A DNA stretch of 64,000 nucleotides, from positions 62,001 through 126,000 of the forward strand of contig CAYXGZ010000001.1 in NCBI GenBank assembly GCA_964464755.1, written 5' to 3'. Shown here piece after piece: positions 47,553 through 56,290 of the stretch. Each line of letters opens with the position of its first letter. Position 1 is the first letter of the stretch. The position numbers and the translations under genes are program-made. Below the pieces are notes generated by a model. It did no database searches. It was given only the letters and a program-made list of their open reading frames with translations, and had not been told where the DNA came from. The DNA is from CAYXGZ01 sp964464755. Its GTDB lineage: Bacteria > Planctomycetota > MHYJ01 > JACPRB01.

Positions 47553-49346
47553 ATGATGATTCGAACCTCCGTCGTCCTGCTCGCGCTGGCCGCCGCGCTC
47601 TCCGCCCCCGCCCAGGAGGCGGCGCCGCCGGTCCTCGTGTCGTACGTCGTCGACGTCTCGGCCCCGAAGGAGGGGCTGGTGAAGGTCGAGATGACGATCG
47701 AGAACAACCGGGACGAGGTCGTGACGGTCGGGCTGCCGGTGTGGCGGCCGGGGTCGTACCGGATCCAGCAGTACGCCAAGGCGATCCAGTCGGTCGAGGC
47801 GTCGGCGGGCGGGAAGTCCGTCGAGGTGAAGAAGACCGCGCACCCGACGATCTGGACGCTGGAGGTCGGGAAGGCACCGACGGTGGTCGTGAAGTACGTG
47901 ATGAAGCCCCGCGAGGTGCCGTCGCTGGGGATGAACCTCTCGGAGAAGCACTACTTCCTCGAGGGGCCGTCGCTCTACTTCTACGTGAAGGACCGGATGT
48001 CGGGGCGGCACGCGGCGGAGTTCAAGCTGCCGGCCGGGTGGAAGGTGGCGACGGGGCTGACCCGGACGGAGCAGGGCCGGTACGAGGCTCGGGACTACGA
48101 CACCTTCATCGACTGCCCGACGGAGCTGGGGACCCTGGAGCTGCACTCGTTCGTGCACGAGGGCGTGACCTTCGAGCTGGCGCTGCACAGCGAGGGGAAG
48201 ATCGACGCGGACGGGATGGTGGCGCTGCACAAGAAGATCGTCGCGGAGCACGGGAAGATGTTCGGCGGCTTCCCGTTCGAGCGCTACGTGTTCCTCTACC
48301 ACTTCCGGCCGCAGGCCGGCGGCGGCGGGCTGGAGCACCTGAACTCGACGGACATCTCGATGCCGCTGCAGTACGTGCAGTCGGACGTGAACAACCTGGC
48401 GAGCATCGCGTCGCACGAGTTCGTGCACCTCTGGAACGTGAAGCGGATCCGGCCGGTGGAGCTGGGCCCGTTCGACTACACGAAGGAGGTCCGCTCGAAG
48501 TCGCTGTGGCTGTCGGAGGGCGGGACGAGCTACTTCGGGGACCGGGCGCTGATCCGGGCGGGGATCTGGACGGAGGAGCGGTACTTCCGCCACCTGCTCG
48601 ACGAGGTGCGGCAGCTGCAGGAGAACCCGGCGCGCAAGACGCAGAGCGCGGAGCAGGCGAGCTGGACGATCTGGGACCGTCGGATCGACGACCCGACGCC
48701 GCGGGTGGACTACTACAACAAGGGCGAGCTGATCTGCTGGCTGCTGGACCTGAAGATCCGGGCGGCGACGGAGGGGAAGAAGGGGATGGACGACGTGATG
48801 CGGCACCTTTACGAGAAGTACGTCACGGGCCCGGCGAAGGCGGGGAAGGGGGCGATCGGGGTGGGCTTCGAGGAGGGCGGGGTCGTCAAGGCGGTGAACG
48901 CCGTCTCGGGGGCCGATTTCACGGAGTTTTTCGCGAAGCACGTCTCGGGGATCGAGGAGCTGCCCTACGCGGAGGTCTGCCAGGCGGCGGGCCTGGTCTT
49001 CGAGGTGAAGAAGATGGCGGCGCTGGGGCTGGTGATGAACGGGTTGAAGGTGAGGACGGTGCCGAAGGGGGGCCCGGCGGAGGCCGCAGGCGTCCAGGAG
49101 GGCGACTTCCTCAAGTCCATCGACGGCAACGAGTTGAAGGACCGCAACCAGCTGGCGACGCTGCTGGCGAAGCTGAAGGTGGGGGACAAGGTGAAGGCGG
49201 TGTTCGAGCGCTCCGAGAAGAACGTGGAGCTGGACCTGGTGCTGTCGGAGCGGGAGTCGGGGGAGTACGCGCTGCGGCGGTCGGCGGCGCCGACGGGGGT
49301 GCAGAAGGAGATCCTGGCGGGGTGGTTGGGGAAAACCTTGTATTGA
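47553..49346 (+). CDS. M61 family metallopeptidase with PDZ domain
   Basis: The 597-aa protein starts with a signal peptide (MMIRTSVVLLALAAALSAPAQ). The N-terminal beta domain has VGLPVWRPGSYRIQQYAKAIQ, the M61 hallmark. The catalytic site is HEFVHLWNVKRIRP at 288-301 (His288, Glu289, His292) with the downstream SEGGTSYF supplying the third ligand. A PDZ domain lies near residues 485-560 (VRTVPKGGPAEAAGVQEGDFLKSIDG). Glycyl aminopeptidases of this family act in the periplasm or outside the cell. All zinc residues are intact. Confidence 0.93.
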   Translation: MMIRTSVVLLALAAALSAPAQEAAPPVLVSYVVDVSAPKEGLVKVEMTIENNRDEVVTVGLPVWRPGSYRIQQYAKAIQSVEASAGGKSVEVKKTAHPTIWTLEVGKAPTVVVKYVMKPREVPSLGMNLSEKHYFLEGPSLYFYVKDRMSGRHAAEFKLPAGWKVATGLTRTEQGRYEARDYDTFIDCPTELGTLELHSFVHEGVTFELALHSEGKIDADGMVALHKKIVAEHGKMFGGFPFERYVFLYHFRPQAGGGGLEHLNSTDISMPLQYVQSDVNNLASIASHEFVHLWNVKRIRPVELGPFDYTKEVRSKSLWLSEGGTSYFGDRALIRAGIWTEERYFRHLLDEVRQLQENPARKTQSAEQASWTIWDRRIDDPTPRVDYYNKGELICWLLDLKIRAATEGKKGMDDVMRHLYEKYVTGPAKAGKGAIGVGFEEGGVVKAVNAVSGADFTEFFAKHVSGIEELPYAEVCQAAGLVFEVKKMAALGLVMNGLKVRTVPKGGPAEAAGVQEGDFLKSIDGNELKDRNQLATLLAKLKVGDKVKAVFERSEKNVELDLVLSERESGEYALRRSAAPTGVQKEILAGWLGKTLY

Positions 49347-49427
49347 TCCAAGCGCTGGGATGAAAGCGGGGGGAGCGGGGGTTAATTTGGCGAGTCGGCG
49401 GGGGGTTCCCGTCGTCCAAGAGGATAG

Positions 49428-50285
49428 ATGATGCCTGACGACCTGGTTCGCGGACTGAAGGAATCGCGGGGCTTGCTCCAGGGGGGGCGGATCCGGGAGG
49501 CGATGGCCCGGCTGATGCACCTCACGGAGAAGTACCCGGACGATACCGACGTCCGGGGCCTGATCGCGGAGGCGCTGAACAAGCGGGGCGTGGCCTACGC
49601 GGAGGCGGGGGACCTGGAGCGGGCGCTGTCGGATTTCCAGCGCTCGACGGGGTACCAGGACTCGGCGCCGGCGCACGTGAACCTCGGCCGGCTGCACATG
49701 GGGCAGGGGCATACGGACTCGGCGTTCCAGGAGTTCACGGCGGCGCTGGAGCTGGACGAGGACTACCCGGAGGCGCACGAGTACCTGGGGCACTACTTCG
49801 TGGACCAGGGGGATTTCGAGCAGGCGGCGGCCGCTTTCGGGCGGGCGATCGCCAAGGGCGGGGAGACGAAGTCGGCGTTCCTGGGGCTCTGGGAGTCGTA
49901 CGTGGGGCTGGAGCGCAAGGAGCAGGCGCACGAGGTGGCGGAGGAGGTGGCGCGCCGGCTGCCGCAGGACGACGAGGCGTTCTCGAACCTGGGGCTGTCG
50001 TGGGCGGTGTGCAAGGGCGACTACGAGAAGGCGGAGGCGGCCTGGCGCAAGTCGGTGGAGCTGAACCCGAAGAGCCACTCGTCGCTGTTCAACCTGGCGG
50101 GGCTGGCCGCGCTGCGGGGCCGCCGGGACGAGGCGATGGACTGGCTGAAGAAGTGCGTGGCGGTGGACCGGGACCGGACGCTGGCGCTGTGGAAGGAGGA
50201 CATCCACGCGGCCAAGCAGAAGTTCGCCGCCTACGCGGGCGACGAGGACTTCCTGGACATCCTCGGCGCGATCACGAGCGAGTGA
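49428..50285 (+). CDS. TPR repeat protein
   Basis: The 285-aa protein consists of tandem tetratricopeptide repeats: ALNKRGVAYAEAGDLERALSDFQRS, APAHVNLGRLHMGQGHTDSAFQEFTAALELD, EAHEYLGHYFVDQGDFEQAAAAFGRAI, AFSNLGLSWAVCKGDYEKAEAAWRKSVELN. No signal peptide or membrane segment, so it is a cytoplasmic scaffold of unknown partner. AGAGGAT 4 nt upstream of ATG 49428 fixes the start. It lies 81 bp after the M61 gene; the spacer shows nothing further. Confidence 0.85.
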   Translation: MMPDDLVRGLKESRGLLQGGRIREAMARLMHLTEKYPDDTDVRGLIAEALNKRGVAYAEAGDLERALSDFQRSTGYQDSAPAHVNLGRLHMGQGHTDSAFQEFTAALELDEDYPEAHEYLGHYFVDQGDFEQAAAAFGRAIAKGGETKSAFLGLWESYVGLERKEQAHEVAEEVARRLPQDDEAFSNLGLSWAVCKGDYEKAEAAWRKSVELNPKSHSSLFNLAGLAALRGRRDEAMDWLKKCVAVDRDRTLALWKEDIHAAKQKFAAYAGDEDFLDILGAITSE

Positions 50286-50311
50286 CCCCCCTCTCCTTCT
50301 CCCCGCTTACT

Positions 50312-50339
50312 TACGTATACACGAATTCATGAATACGTA
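50312..50339. promoter_or_regulatory. Near-perfect 28-bp palindrome, candidate operator
   Basis: The arms TACGTAT (50312-50318) and ATACGTA (50333-50339) flank a central GAATTC (50323-50328) with exact symmetry; 24 of 28 positions pair. It is AT-rich in a GC-rich genome and lies just upstream of the -35 box of the HNH gene, so binding there would affect that promoter. Confidence 0.5.
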
Positions 50340-50356
50340 CCGTCGAGGCGGGGGCC

Positions 50357-50386
50357 TTGATCGGCCCCGGAAGCGGGGGGTAGAAT
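50357..50386 (+). promoter_or_regulatory. Promoter of the HNH endonuclease gene
   Basis: TTGATC (50357-50362), 18-nt spacer, TAGAAT (50381-50386). The -10 ends 7 nt before ATG 50394, predicting a leaderless mRNA; no Shine-Dalgarno is needed or obvious. Confidence 0.6.
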
Positions 50387-50393
50387 CGGGGGC

Positions 50394-50990
50394 ATGACGG
50401 AGGTGCTCGACACGCCCGCCCTGGTGCTGAACCGGGCCTGGGTCCCGATCCGGACGACGTCCGTCCGCGACGCGTTCTGCCTGATGGTGCGCGGGGCGGC
50501 GCGGGCCGTCGAGCCGGAGACCTACCGGACGTACGACTTCGACAGCTGGGCGGGCATCCGCGCGGCCGAGTCGGAGCCCCACGTCCGCACGGTCCGCCTC
50601 AACCTGCGCGTCCCCGAGGTCATCCTGCTGACGGTCTACAACAAGATCCCCGAGCGGGAGGTGGTCTTCTCCCGGCGCAACCTCTTCAAGCGCGACCGCA
50701 ACCGCTGCCAGTACTGCGGCAAGCGGCCGGGCACCGAGGAGCTGACGATCGACCACATCCAGCCCCGCTCCCGGGGCGGCACCTCCACCTGGGCGAACTG
50801 CGTCCTGGCCTGCGTCGAGTGCAACGCCCGCAAGGCGGACCGCACCCCGCACGAGGCGAAGATGGTCCTGCGCTCCACCCCGGGCAAGCCCGCCTGGAAG
50901 CCCCACTTCACGCTGCGCATCGGCGAGTTCCGCCAGTCGTGGAAGGACTTCCTCAGCGAGGCCTACTGGAACGTCGAGCTCGAGGCCTGA
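50394..50990 (+). CDS. HNH endonuclease family protein
   Basis: The 198-aa protein has the HNH_5-type motif: NRCQYCGKRPGTEELTIDHIQPRSRGGTSTWANCVLACVECNARKADRTP, with two CxxC zinc pairs (CQYC, CVEC) and the catalytic DHI. The N-terminus TPALVLNRAWVPIRTTSVRDAFCLMVRGAARAVE is conserved in free-standing bacterial HNH proteins of this kind, whose cellular role is unclear. It is not next to any intron, phage or restriction gene here, so mobility is unlikely. It has its own promoter and operator-like palindrome. Confidence 0.9.
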   Translation: MTEVLDTPALVLNRAWVPIRTTSVRDAFCLMVRGAARAVEPETYRTYDFDSWAGIRAAESEPHVRTVRLNLRVPEVILLTVYNKIPEREVVFSRRNLFKRDRNRCQYCGKRPGTEELTIDHIQPRSRGGTSTWANCVLACVECNARKADRTPHEAKMVLRSTPGKPAWKPHFTLRIGEFRQSWKDFLSEAYWNVELEA

Positions 50991-51013
50991 GCGCCCCCTT
51001 TTTGCCCGGGAGC

Positions 51014-51057
51014 GTGTCCTATCCTGACACCACCCTGCCGTATATACAGGTAGTGTC
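51014..51057. promoter_or_regulatory. Inverted-repeat cluster with GACAC/GTGTC half-sites
   Basis: GTGTC (51014-51018), GACAC within GACACCACCCTG (51026-51037), the AT-rich centre TATATA (51041-51046) and CAGGTAGTGTC (51047-51057). The last two arms pair with one bulge. It lies 24 bp after the HNH stop and 100 bp before the next kinase promoter; it could be a terminator for the former or an operator for the latter. Confidence 0.35.
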
Positions 51058-51154
51058 GGACCTGCGTTCCCCCGCAACCGACCCTCTCTCCACGGGCCGG
51101 GTGGACTTCCCCCCACCCGGCCCGCCCCTTCCCCCCCCCCCGTGCTCGGGATCG

Positions 51155-51183
51155 TTGAGCCCGCCCGCCCCCTGCCGTACAAT
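51155..51183 (+). promoter_or_regulatory. Sigma-70-type promoter of the 925-aa kinase gene
   Basis: TTGAGC (51155-51160), 17-nt spacer, TACAAT (51178-51183); ATG follows at 51202. Confidence 0.6.
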
Positions 51184-51201
51184 CGCGGCCGGCCCCGCCC
51201 C

Positions 51202-53979
51202 ATGAAGCGCTATCAAATCCAATTCGAACTCGGCTCCGGCGCCATGGCCAAGGTCTACGCCGCCCACGACGTGGACATGGACCGCGAGGTCGCCCTCAAG
51301 GTCCTCCGCGAGTCCGCCGCCGCCAACGAGAACGTCCGCCAGCGCTTCCTCCGCGAGGCCCGCATCTCCGCCGGCCTCAGCCACCCCAACCTCGTCACCG
51401 TCCACGACGCCGGCGAGGAGGACGGGCAGCTCTACCTCGTCATGGAGCTCGTCGAGGGCGATTCCCTGGCCCACGTCCTCGACCGCAAGGACTTCCAGCT
51501 CAAGGACGTCGTCGTCGTCCTCGAGGCCGCCGCCCGCGGCGTCCACCACGCCCACGAGAAGGGCGCCGTCCACCGCGACCTCAAGCCCGCGAACATCCTC
51601 ATCCCCAAGAAGGGCCCGCCCAAGGTCGCCGACTTCGGCCTCGCCCACCTCATGCAGGCCGACAGCCTCCTCACCCGGTCCGGAACCCAGCTCGGCACGC
51701 CCGTCTACATGGCCCCCGAGCAGGCCCGCGGCGCCAACAACCAGATCACCGCCCGCACCGACGTCTACGCGCTCGGCGCCATCCTCTACGAGGCCTGCAC
51801 CGGCCGGCCCCCCTTCGACGGCAAGTCCGTCGTCGAGATCTACCGCAAGATCGTCAACTCCCCGGTCCTCCCGCCCCGGCGCCTCAAGCCCGGCCTGCCC
51901 GAGGCCCTCGACCGCATCTGCCTCAAGGCCCTCGAGAAGGACCCCGCCCTCCGCTACGCCTCCGCCCAGGAGTTCGCCGACGACCTCCGCTCCTGGATCA
52001 ACGGCAAGGAGGTCCGCGTCCGCCGCGCCTCCTTCGGCGCCCGCGTCGGCTCCTCCCTCAGGCTGCACCCGGCCACCTGGATCGTGACGATCCTCGTCGC
52101 CTCCGTCCTCGCCGTCGGCGGCGCCATCGTCCTGGCCGTCGCCCGCCGCTCGGCCCCGGCCGAGCCCGGGACCACCCCCGAGGCCGCCGCCACGCCCGCC
52201 CCCCGCCGCGGGCCCGACTTCGCGAAGATCCGCGACGCCACGCTGCCGGCCTTCCGCGACCTCGAGGCCGGCTACCTCGGCGACCCCGCCCGGCTCGGCG
52301 CCCCCTCGAGGGTCTCCGAGATCGAGAAGTCCGCCGGCGACCACCCGGCCGGCCGCGCCTGGGCCGCCCTCGCCCGCCACCTCGCCGGCCGCCCGACCGG
52401 CCGCGCCGACCTCGAGGCCGCCGCCCGCGACTCCGGCGACGACCCCTGGCCCTGGCTGCTCCTCGCCCTCGCGTCCTTCGAGGACTGGGCCCGCTCGGCC
52501 GAGCTCACGATCTCCTACGGCCCCTCCGGCGTCTCGATGGCCGCCACGCCCGTGGACGACGCGATGGCCAAGTCGCTCGAGGCGGCCCTCGTCGCCCTCG
52601 ACCGCGCGACGGCCCGGGCCGGGACCGAGCCCTCCGTGCGCACCTTCCGGAAGTTCGCCGAGGCCCTCTCGCTGGCCGCGCGCAAGGAGTACGCCGACGC
52701 CGGCACCCGCGCCTCCGAGGGCGGCACCGACCCCCTCCTGTCGCTGCTGTCGCCCTACGTGCGGGCCTACCTGCTCACCTGGGACCGGCGCTTCGACGAG
52801 GCCGAGCGGGTCCTCGAGCCCGTCCTCTCGCGCGGCTGGCCCCGGGCCAGCCACGTCGCCGGCGTCGCCCGCATGTCCCAGGGCGTGCTCGCCCAGGTGG
52901 CCGGCCAGGACGGCTCGCCCCACCTGAAGGCCGCGGTCGACCGGCTCCAGAAGAGCAGCGAGCTCGCTCCCGACTACCTCGGCTCCTACCAGTACCGCGC
53001 CGTCGCCCGCCTCTGGCTCGGCAACGTCGAGGGCTCCCAGGGCCGCGACCCCTTCGTCCACTGGGACGCGGGCGTCAAGGACCTCGACGTGCTGCTCCAG
53101 AAGAACCCGGGGGCCCTCGGCTCCTGGAACTCCCGCGGCAACCTCCACCGCTACAAGGCCGACGGCCTGGCGAACCGCAAGCAGGACCCGGTGGCCGCCT
53201 ACGACCTGGCGATCCGCGACTACTCCAAGGCGATCGAGCTGGGCCACCGCGAGGGCGGGCCCTTCCATTCCCGCGCCTGGTGCCTCCAGCAGAAGGGGAC
53301 CTGGCTCTGGCAGAACCGCCAGGACCCGCTCGCCCTCTTCGTCCAGGCCTGCAAGGACCTCGACGAGGCCGGCAAGCGCCAGCCCCAGTCCCTCGACATC
53401 GCCCTCCAGCGCGGCAAGCTGCGGGTCACCGTCGCCCAGCTCTGGGCCCCGCGCCAGGACGCCCAGAAGGCGCTGCCCCAGATCCTGGGCGACGCCGTGG
53501 ACGACTTCACGAAGGTCCTCGCGCTCCAGCCCGGCCACCTCGAGGCCCTCACCTCTCGCGCCCGCCTCTACCAGGAGAGCGGCGACCTGGCCGGCGCCGC
53601 GCCCGGGGCCCTCGATCTCTACGACGCGGCCGTGAAGGACTACTCGGCCGCGATCGCCCAGCGGCCCGACTACGCCGTCATCCACGCGGAACGCGCCAAC
53701 TGCTACCAGCGCATCGCCAACCGCGACGCGAAGTCCGCCGAGCGCGACGCCCTCCTGAAGAAGGCCTGGGACGGCTTCGACCAGGCCCTCCAGCTCGACC
53801 CCGCGTACTGGAACGCCATGACGGGGAAGGGCACCCTCTGCGAGGCCGCCGGGAGGTTCGACGAGGCCATCCAGTGGTTCGAGAGGGCCAAGGTCGCCGG
53901 CAAGGACGATCCGAACTGCCAGAAGTGGTGCCAGGCCCGGCTCGACGCCCTCCGCCAGCGCGGCAAGCCCAGCCAGTAA
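51202..53979 (+). CDS. Ser/Thr protein kinase with transmembrane segment and TPRs
   Basis: The 925-aa protein starts MKRYQIQFELGSGAMAKVY; the third glycine of the loop is Ala16. Lys33, HRD Asp126 and DFG Asp144 are intact, and LGTPVYMAPEQARG marks the activation-segment end. One transmembrane segment at about 292-313 precedes a large extracytoplasmic part with TPR-like repeats (KDLDVLLQKNPGALGSWNSRGNLHRYKADGL, AIELGHREGGPFHSRAWCLQQKG, DYAVIHAERANCYQRIANRD). The architecture matches the planctomycetal receptor-type kinases. Its 3' end abuts the convergent permease gene. Confidence 0.93.
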   Translation: MKRYQIQFELGSGAMAKVYAAHDVDMDREVALKVLRESAAANENVRQRFLREARISAGLSHPNLVTVHDAGEEDGQLYLVMELVEGDSLAHVLDRKDFQLKDVVVVLEAAARGVHHAHEKGAVHRDLKPANILIPKKGPPKVADFGLAHLMQADSLLTRSGTQLGTPVYMAPEQARGANNQITARTDVYALGAILYEACTGRPPFDGKSVVEIYRKIVNSPVLPPRRLKPGLPEALDRICLKALEKDPALRYASAQEFADDLRSWINGKEVRVRRASFGARVGSSLRLHPATWIVTILVASVLAVGGAIVLAVARRSAPAEPGTTPEAAATPAPRRGPDFAKIRDATLPAFRDLEAGYLGDPARLGAPSRVSEIEKSAGDHPAGRAWAALARHLAGRPTGRADLEAAARDSGDDPWPWLLLALASFEDWARSAELTISYGPSGVSMAATPVDDAMAKSLEAALVALDRATARAGTEPSVRTFRKFAEALSLAARKEYADAGTRASEGGTDPLLSLLSPYVRAYLLTWDRRFDEAERVLEPVLSRGWPRASHVAGVARMSQGVLAQVAGQDGSPHLKAAVDRLQKSSELAPDYLGSYQYRAVARLWLGNVEGSQGRDPFVHWDAGVKDLDVLLQKNPGALGSWNSRGNLHRYKADGLANRKQDPVAAYDLAIRDYSKAIELGHREGGPFHSRAWCLQQKGTWLWQNRQDPLALFVQACKDLDEAGKRQPQSLDIALQRGKLRVTVAQLWAPRQDAQKALPQILGDAVDDFTKVLALQPGHLEALTSRARLYQESGDLAGAAPGALDLYDAAVKDYSAAIAQRPDYAVIHAERANCYQRIANRDAKSAERDALLKKAWDGFDQALQLDPAYWNAMTGKGTLCEAAGRFDEAIQWFERAKVAGKDDPNCQKWCQARLDALRQRGKPSQ

Positions 53980-55278
53980 TCAGATCCCGGTCCAGAGCCG
54001 GCCCCAGACGTACAGCACCGAGAGGACGGCGAACGAGGCGGCGGACTTCCAGCCGATCCGCCAGAAATCCACGAAGCCGAGCTCGAGGCCCGTCTTCGCC
54101 CGCAGCAGGTTGGCCGCGACGGGTCCCGCCGTCGCCGAGAGCATCGTCGCGCTGGAACCGGCCAGGACCCCGAGCGACAGGCACCACCAGATGAGGTGCC
54201 CCGGAAGGGCGCCCTTCATCGCCCCCGCGACCGGGATGAGGGCCGCCGTCGTGGGGCCGGCGGAGAACACGGCCGTGAGGAGGCAGGCCAGCAGGATGAC
54301 CGACGCGGACAGCCGGTAGGGATCGCCCGCCGTGGAGTCGAGGACGATCGCGGCGGCGCGATCGAGGGCGCCCGTCGCCTGGACCGCGCCCGCGAAGATG
54401 AAGAGGCAGGACAGGAAGAGGATGCTGCGGACGTCCACGCGAGCCAGCCAGTCCTGGGGCCGGGGGAGGCACCAGACGCAGAGGCAGGCGAAGGCCATCG
54501 CCGCGATCTCGGGGGGGAAGCGGACCCAGCCCGTCGCCGTGATCCCCGCCAGGAAGAAGGCGAAGGTGACCGTGGCGGGGCCGAGCAATCTCCAGTCCAC
54601 GGGGGAGGCGGCCGCCTGCTGGTCGATCATCTCGACGAGCAGCTCCCGGGACGCCGGGGAGGCCGGGGCGCCCCCGCGCCAGGGCGCCGCGAGGACCGCG
54701 AGGACCCCGAGCAGGACGACGCAGGCGGGGAGCATCCACTCCAGGAAGTCGACGAAGGGGATGCCCTGCGAGCGCGCGATGAGGATGTTGGGGAAGTCCC
54801 CGATCATCGTGCTGGCGCCGCCGAGGTTGCTCGCGATCACGATCGCCGAGACGGAGGCCTGCATCCCCGCGGGGGACATCCCCACCGCCCGCAGCGCCCC
54901 GATCATGATCGGCAGGAGCACCATGAGGCAGGTCAGGTTGTTGAGGAGGCAGGACGCCGCGTAGGTGAGGAGGAGGAAGAGGAGCACGAGCGCCGTGCGC
55001 CGGGCGCGGGCGAGCACGGCGAGGCGCCGGCAGATCCTCTCGAAGATCCCGGAATCGGAGAAGACCTCCGCGAAGACGCCGATCGCCAGGAGGATGGCCA
55101 GGACCGGCATCGAGATCGAGGCGAAGGCCTGGTCCGCCGAAAAGAAGCCCCGGACCTGGCCCCAGACCATGACCAGGGTCGCGCCGACCAGGGCGGCCGG
55201 CTCCTTCCGGGCCGGGGTGAGCGCGATCGCCAGCGTCGAGGCGCCGACGACCCCGAGGACGACGAGGAGGTCGATCAC
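53980..55278 (-). CDS. Ion transporter superfamily permease (ArsB/NhaD/SLC13-like)
   Basis: The 432-aa polytopic protein has about 11 transmembrane segments and the conserved loops NNLTCLMVLLPIMI and IASNLGGASTMIGDFPNILIARSQGI, which are the N-N and G-G-x-x-T-x-I-G signatures of the IT superfamily. A second matching loop (SAGPTTAALIPVAGAM) appears in the C-terminal half, giving the inverted repeat of the family. The substrate may be Na+, arsenite or a dicarboxylate; NhaD-like is favoured by the antiporter upstream. GTG start at 55278 overlaps the upstream stop. Confidence 0.85.
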   Translation of the reverse strand: MIDLLVVLGVVGASTLAIALTPARKEPAALVGATLVMVWGQVRGFFSADQAFASISMPVLAILLAIGVFAEVFSDSGIFERICRRLAVLARARRTALVLLFLLLTYAASCLLNNLTCLMVLLPIMIGALRAVGMSPAGMQASVSAIVIASNLGGASTMIGDFPNILIARSQGIPFVDFLEWMLPACVVLLGVLAVLAAPWRGGAPASPASRELLVEMIDQQAAASPVDWRLLGPATVTFAFFLAGITATGWVRFPPEIAAMAFACLCVWCLPRPQDWLARVDVRSILFLSCLFIFAGAVQATGALDRAAAIVLDSTAGDPYRLSASVILLACLLTAVFSAGPTTAALIPVAGAMKGALPGHLIWWCLSLGVLAGSSATMLSATAGPVAANLLRAKTGLELGFVDFWRIGWKSAASFAVLSVLYVWGRLWTGI

Positions 55279-56078
55279 GAGGGGAAGAGCTCCTCGCCGT
55301 AGCGGAGCCGGAGCTGCTCGGCCGGCATGGGCAGCCAGCCCAGCGACGTCCCCTCGGAGCCCTGGAGCCACTCGGAGATCAGGCCCGTCACCGCCGACTG
55401 CCACAGGTAGGGGCGGAAGTCGTCGCGGTACTCCGAGGGCGCGCCCTCCCCGAGGGTGAGCCGCCGCTCGTTGACCACGGCGAGGAGCACCTCGTCAACT
55501 TGGTCCCGGGCGGCGGCGAGCAGGGGCCGCAGCTGCGGGGGTCCCAGGAGGTTCTGCCGGTGCAGCGTGAATCCGGCGAGCAGCAGCACCTCCGCCCAGT
55601 CCAGCGCGTCCTCCACCTGCGAGTAGTCGAACGGCGCCTCGACCCGGACCGGGACCCGGCGGAAGCGCTTCCGGGACCAGGTCCCCGGCGGCTCGGCCCC
55701 GAGCGGGCCGTCGAGCAGCAGGTAACGGTACCGCCGGTCGGGGCGGTCGCGGCGCCAGAGAAGGTCCACTTCGACGTCCTCGCCGACGACGAGCACGCGG
55801 TCGTACGGCTCGATCCTCCGGTGGAGGTGGTCCACCAGCAGGTCCAGGCGGCGCCGGCAGTCCGCCTCCAGGGCGTCCAAGCCCGGCCCGCCGCGCGTCG
55901 TCGCAGCCCTCCAGTAGCCCAGGGGCGCCATGCGGGGGCAGCGCCGGATCAGCTCGTCCCAGGCGGCCAGCGGGTCCGGCCCCGCGCGGGTGCGCCTCAA
56001 CACGCGGAGCGCGGTTTCGACGGGTCCGTACGTGAAGGCGTTGCGCTCGACGAGGTCCGCGACCTCGGGGTCGATCAC
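55275..56078 (-). CDS. Conserved hypothetical protein in antiporter operon
   Basis: The 267-aa protein (GTG start overlapping the previous stop by GTGA) begins VIDPEVADLVERNAFTYGPVETALRVLRR and contains YDRVLVVGEDVEVDLLWRRDRPDRRYRYLLLDGP, then VDEVLLAVVNERRLTLGEGAPSEYRDDFRPYLWQ. It is soluble and charged with no signal peptide. I do not recognise the family. Tight coupling to an antiporter above and an ion permease below suggests a regulatory or accessory cytoplasmic role for transport, which is only inference. Confidence 0.75.
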   Translation of the reverse strand: MIDPEVADLVERNAFTYGPVETALRVLRRTRAGPDPLAAWDELIRRCPRMAPLGYWRAATTRGGPGLDALEADCRRRLDLLVDHLHRRIEPYDRVLVVGEDVEVDLLWRRDRPDRRYRYLLLDGPLGAEPPGTWSRKRFRRVPVRVEAPFDYSQVEDALDWAEVLLLAGFTLHRQNLLGPPQLRPLLAAARDQVDEVLLAVVNERRLTLGEGAPSEYRDDFRPYLWQSAVTGLISEWLQGSEGTSLGWLPMPAEQLRLRYGEELFPS

Positions 56079-56290
56079 CGGTCGCGGCGCTCCAGGAGGG
56101 CCTCGACGCGGGCCAGGGCCGCGACGGCGGCGTCGAGCTTCTCCTCCACGGAGACGAGCCGCTTCCAGATCCGGCGGATCTCCGGCGGCGCGAAGCGCAG
56201 CACGTCCTCGTCGCGCGCCCCGTCCCCCAGGTGGCGGGCGTGGGGAGGCGTCGGCGGTCCGTGCGGGTCGTCGTGGGGCGGAGGCGGCAT
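56075..56290 (-). CDS. Small hypothetical protein with predicted coiled coil
   Basis: The 71-aa protein starts at an ATG directly after the antiporter TAG and ends in a GTGA overlap with the next gene. The N-terminus is His/Pro-rich (MPPPPHDDPHGPPTPPHARH); the C-terminus is a helix of heptad character (EEKLDAAVAALARVEALLERR). No known family. It may be an accessory subunit or metal-sensing tail of the antiporter, on position alone. Confidence 0.65.
   Translation of the reverse strand: MPPPPHDDPHGPPTPPHARHLGDGARDEDVLRFAPPEIRRIWKRLVSVEEKLDAAVAALARVEALLERRDR

Noticed and set aside
50394..50990. HNH gene considered as a homing or phage endonuclease.
   Set aside because: No intron, intein or phage genes nearby, and the N-terminal domain is that of stable free-standing bacterial HNH proteins.
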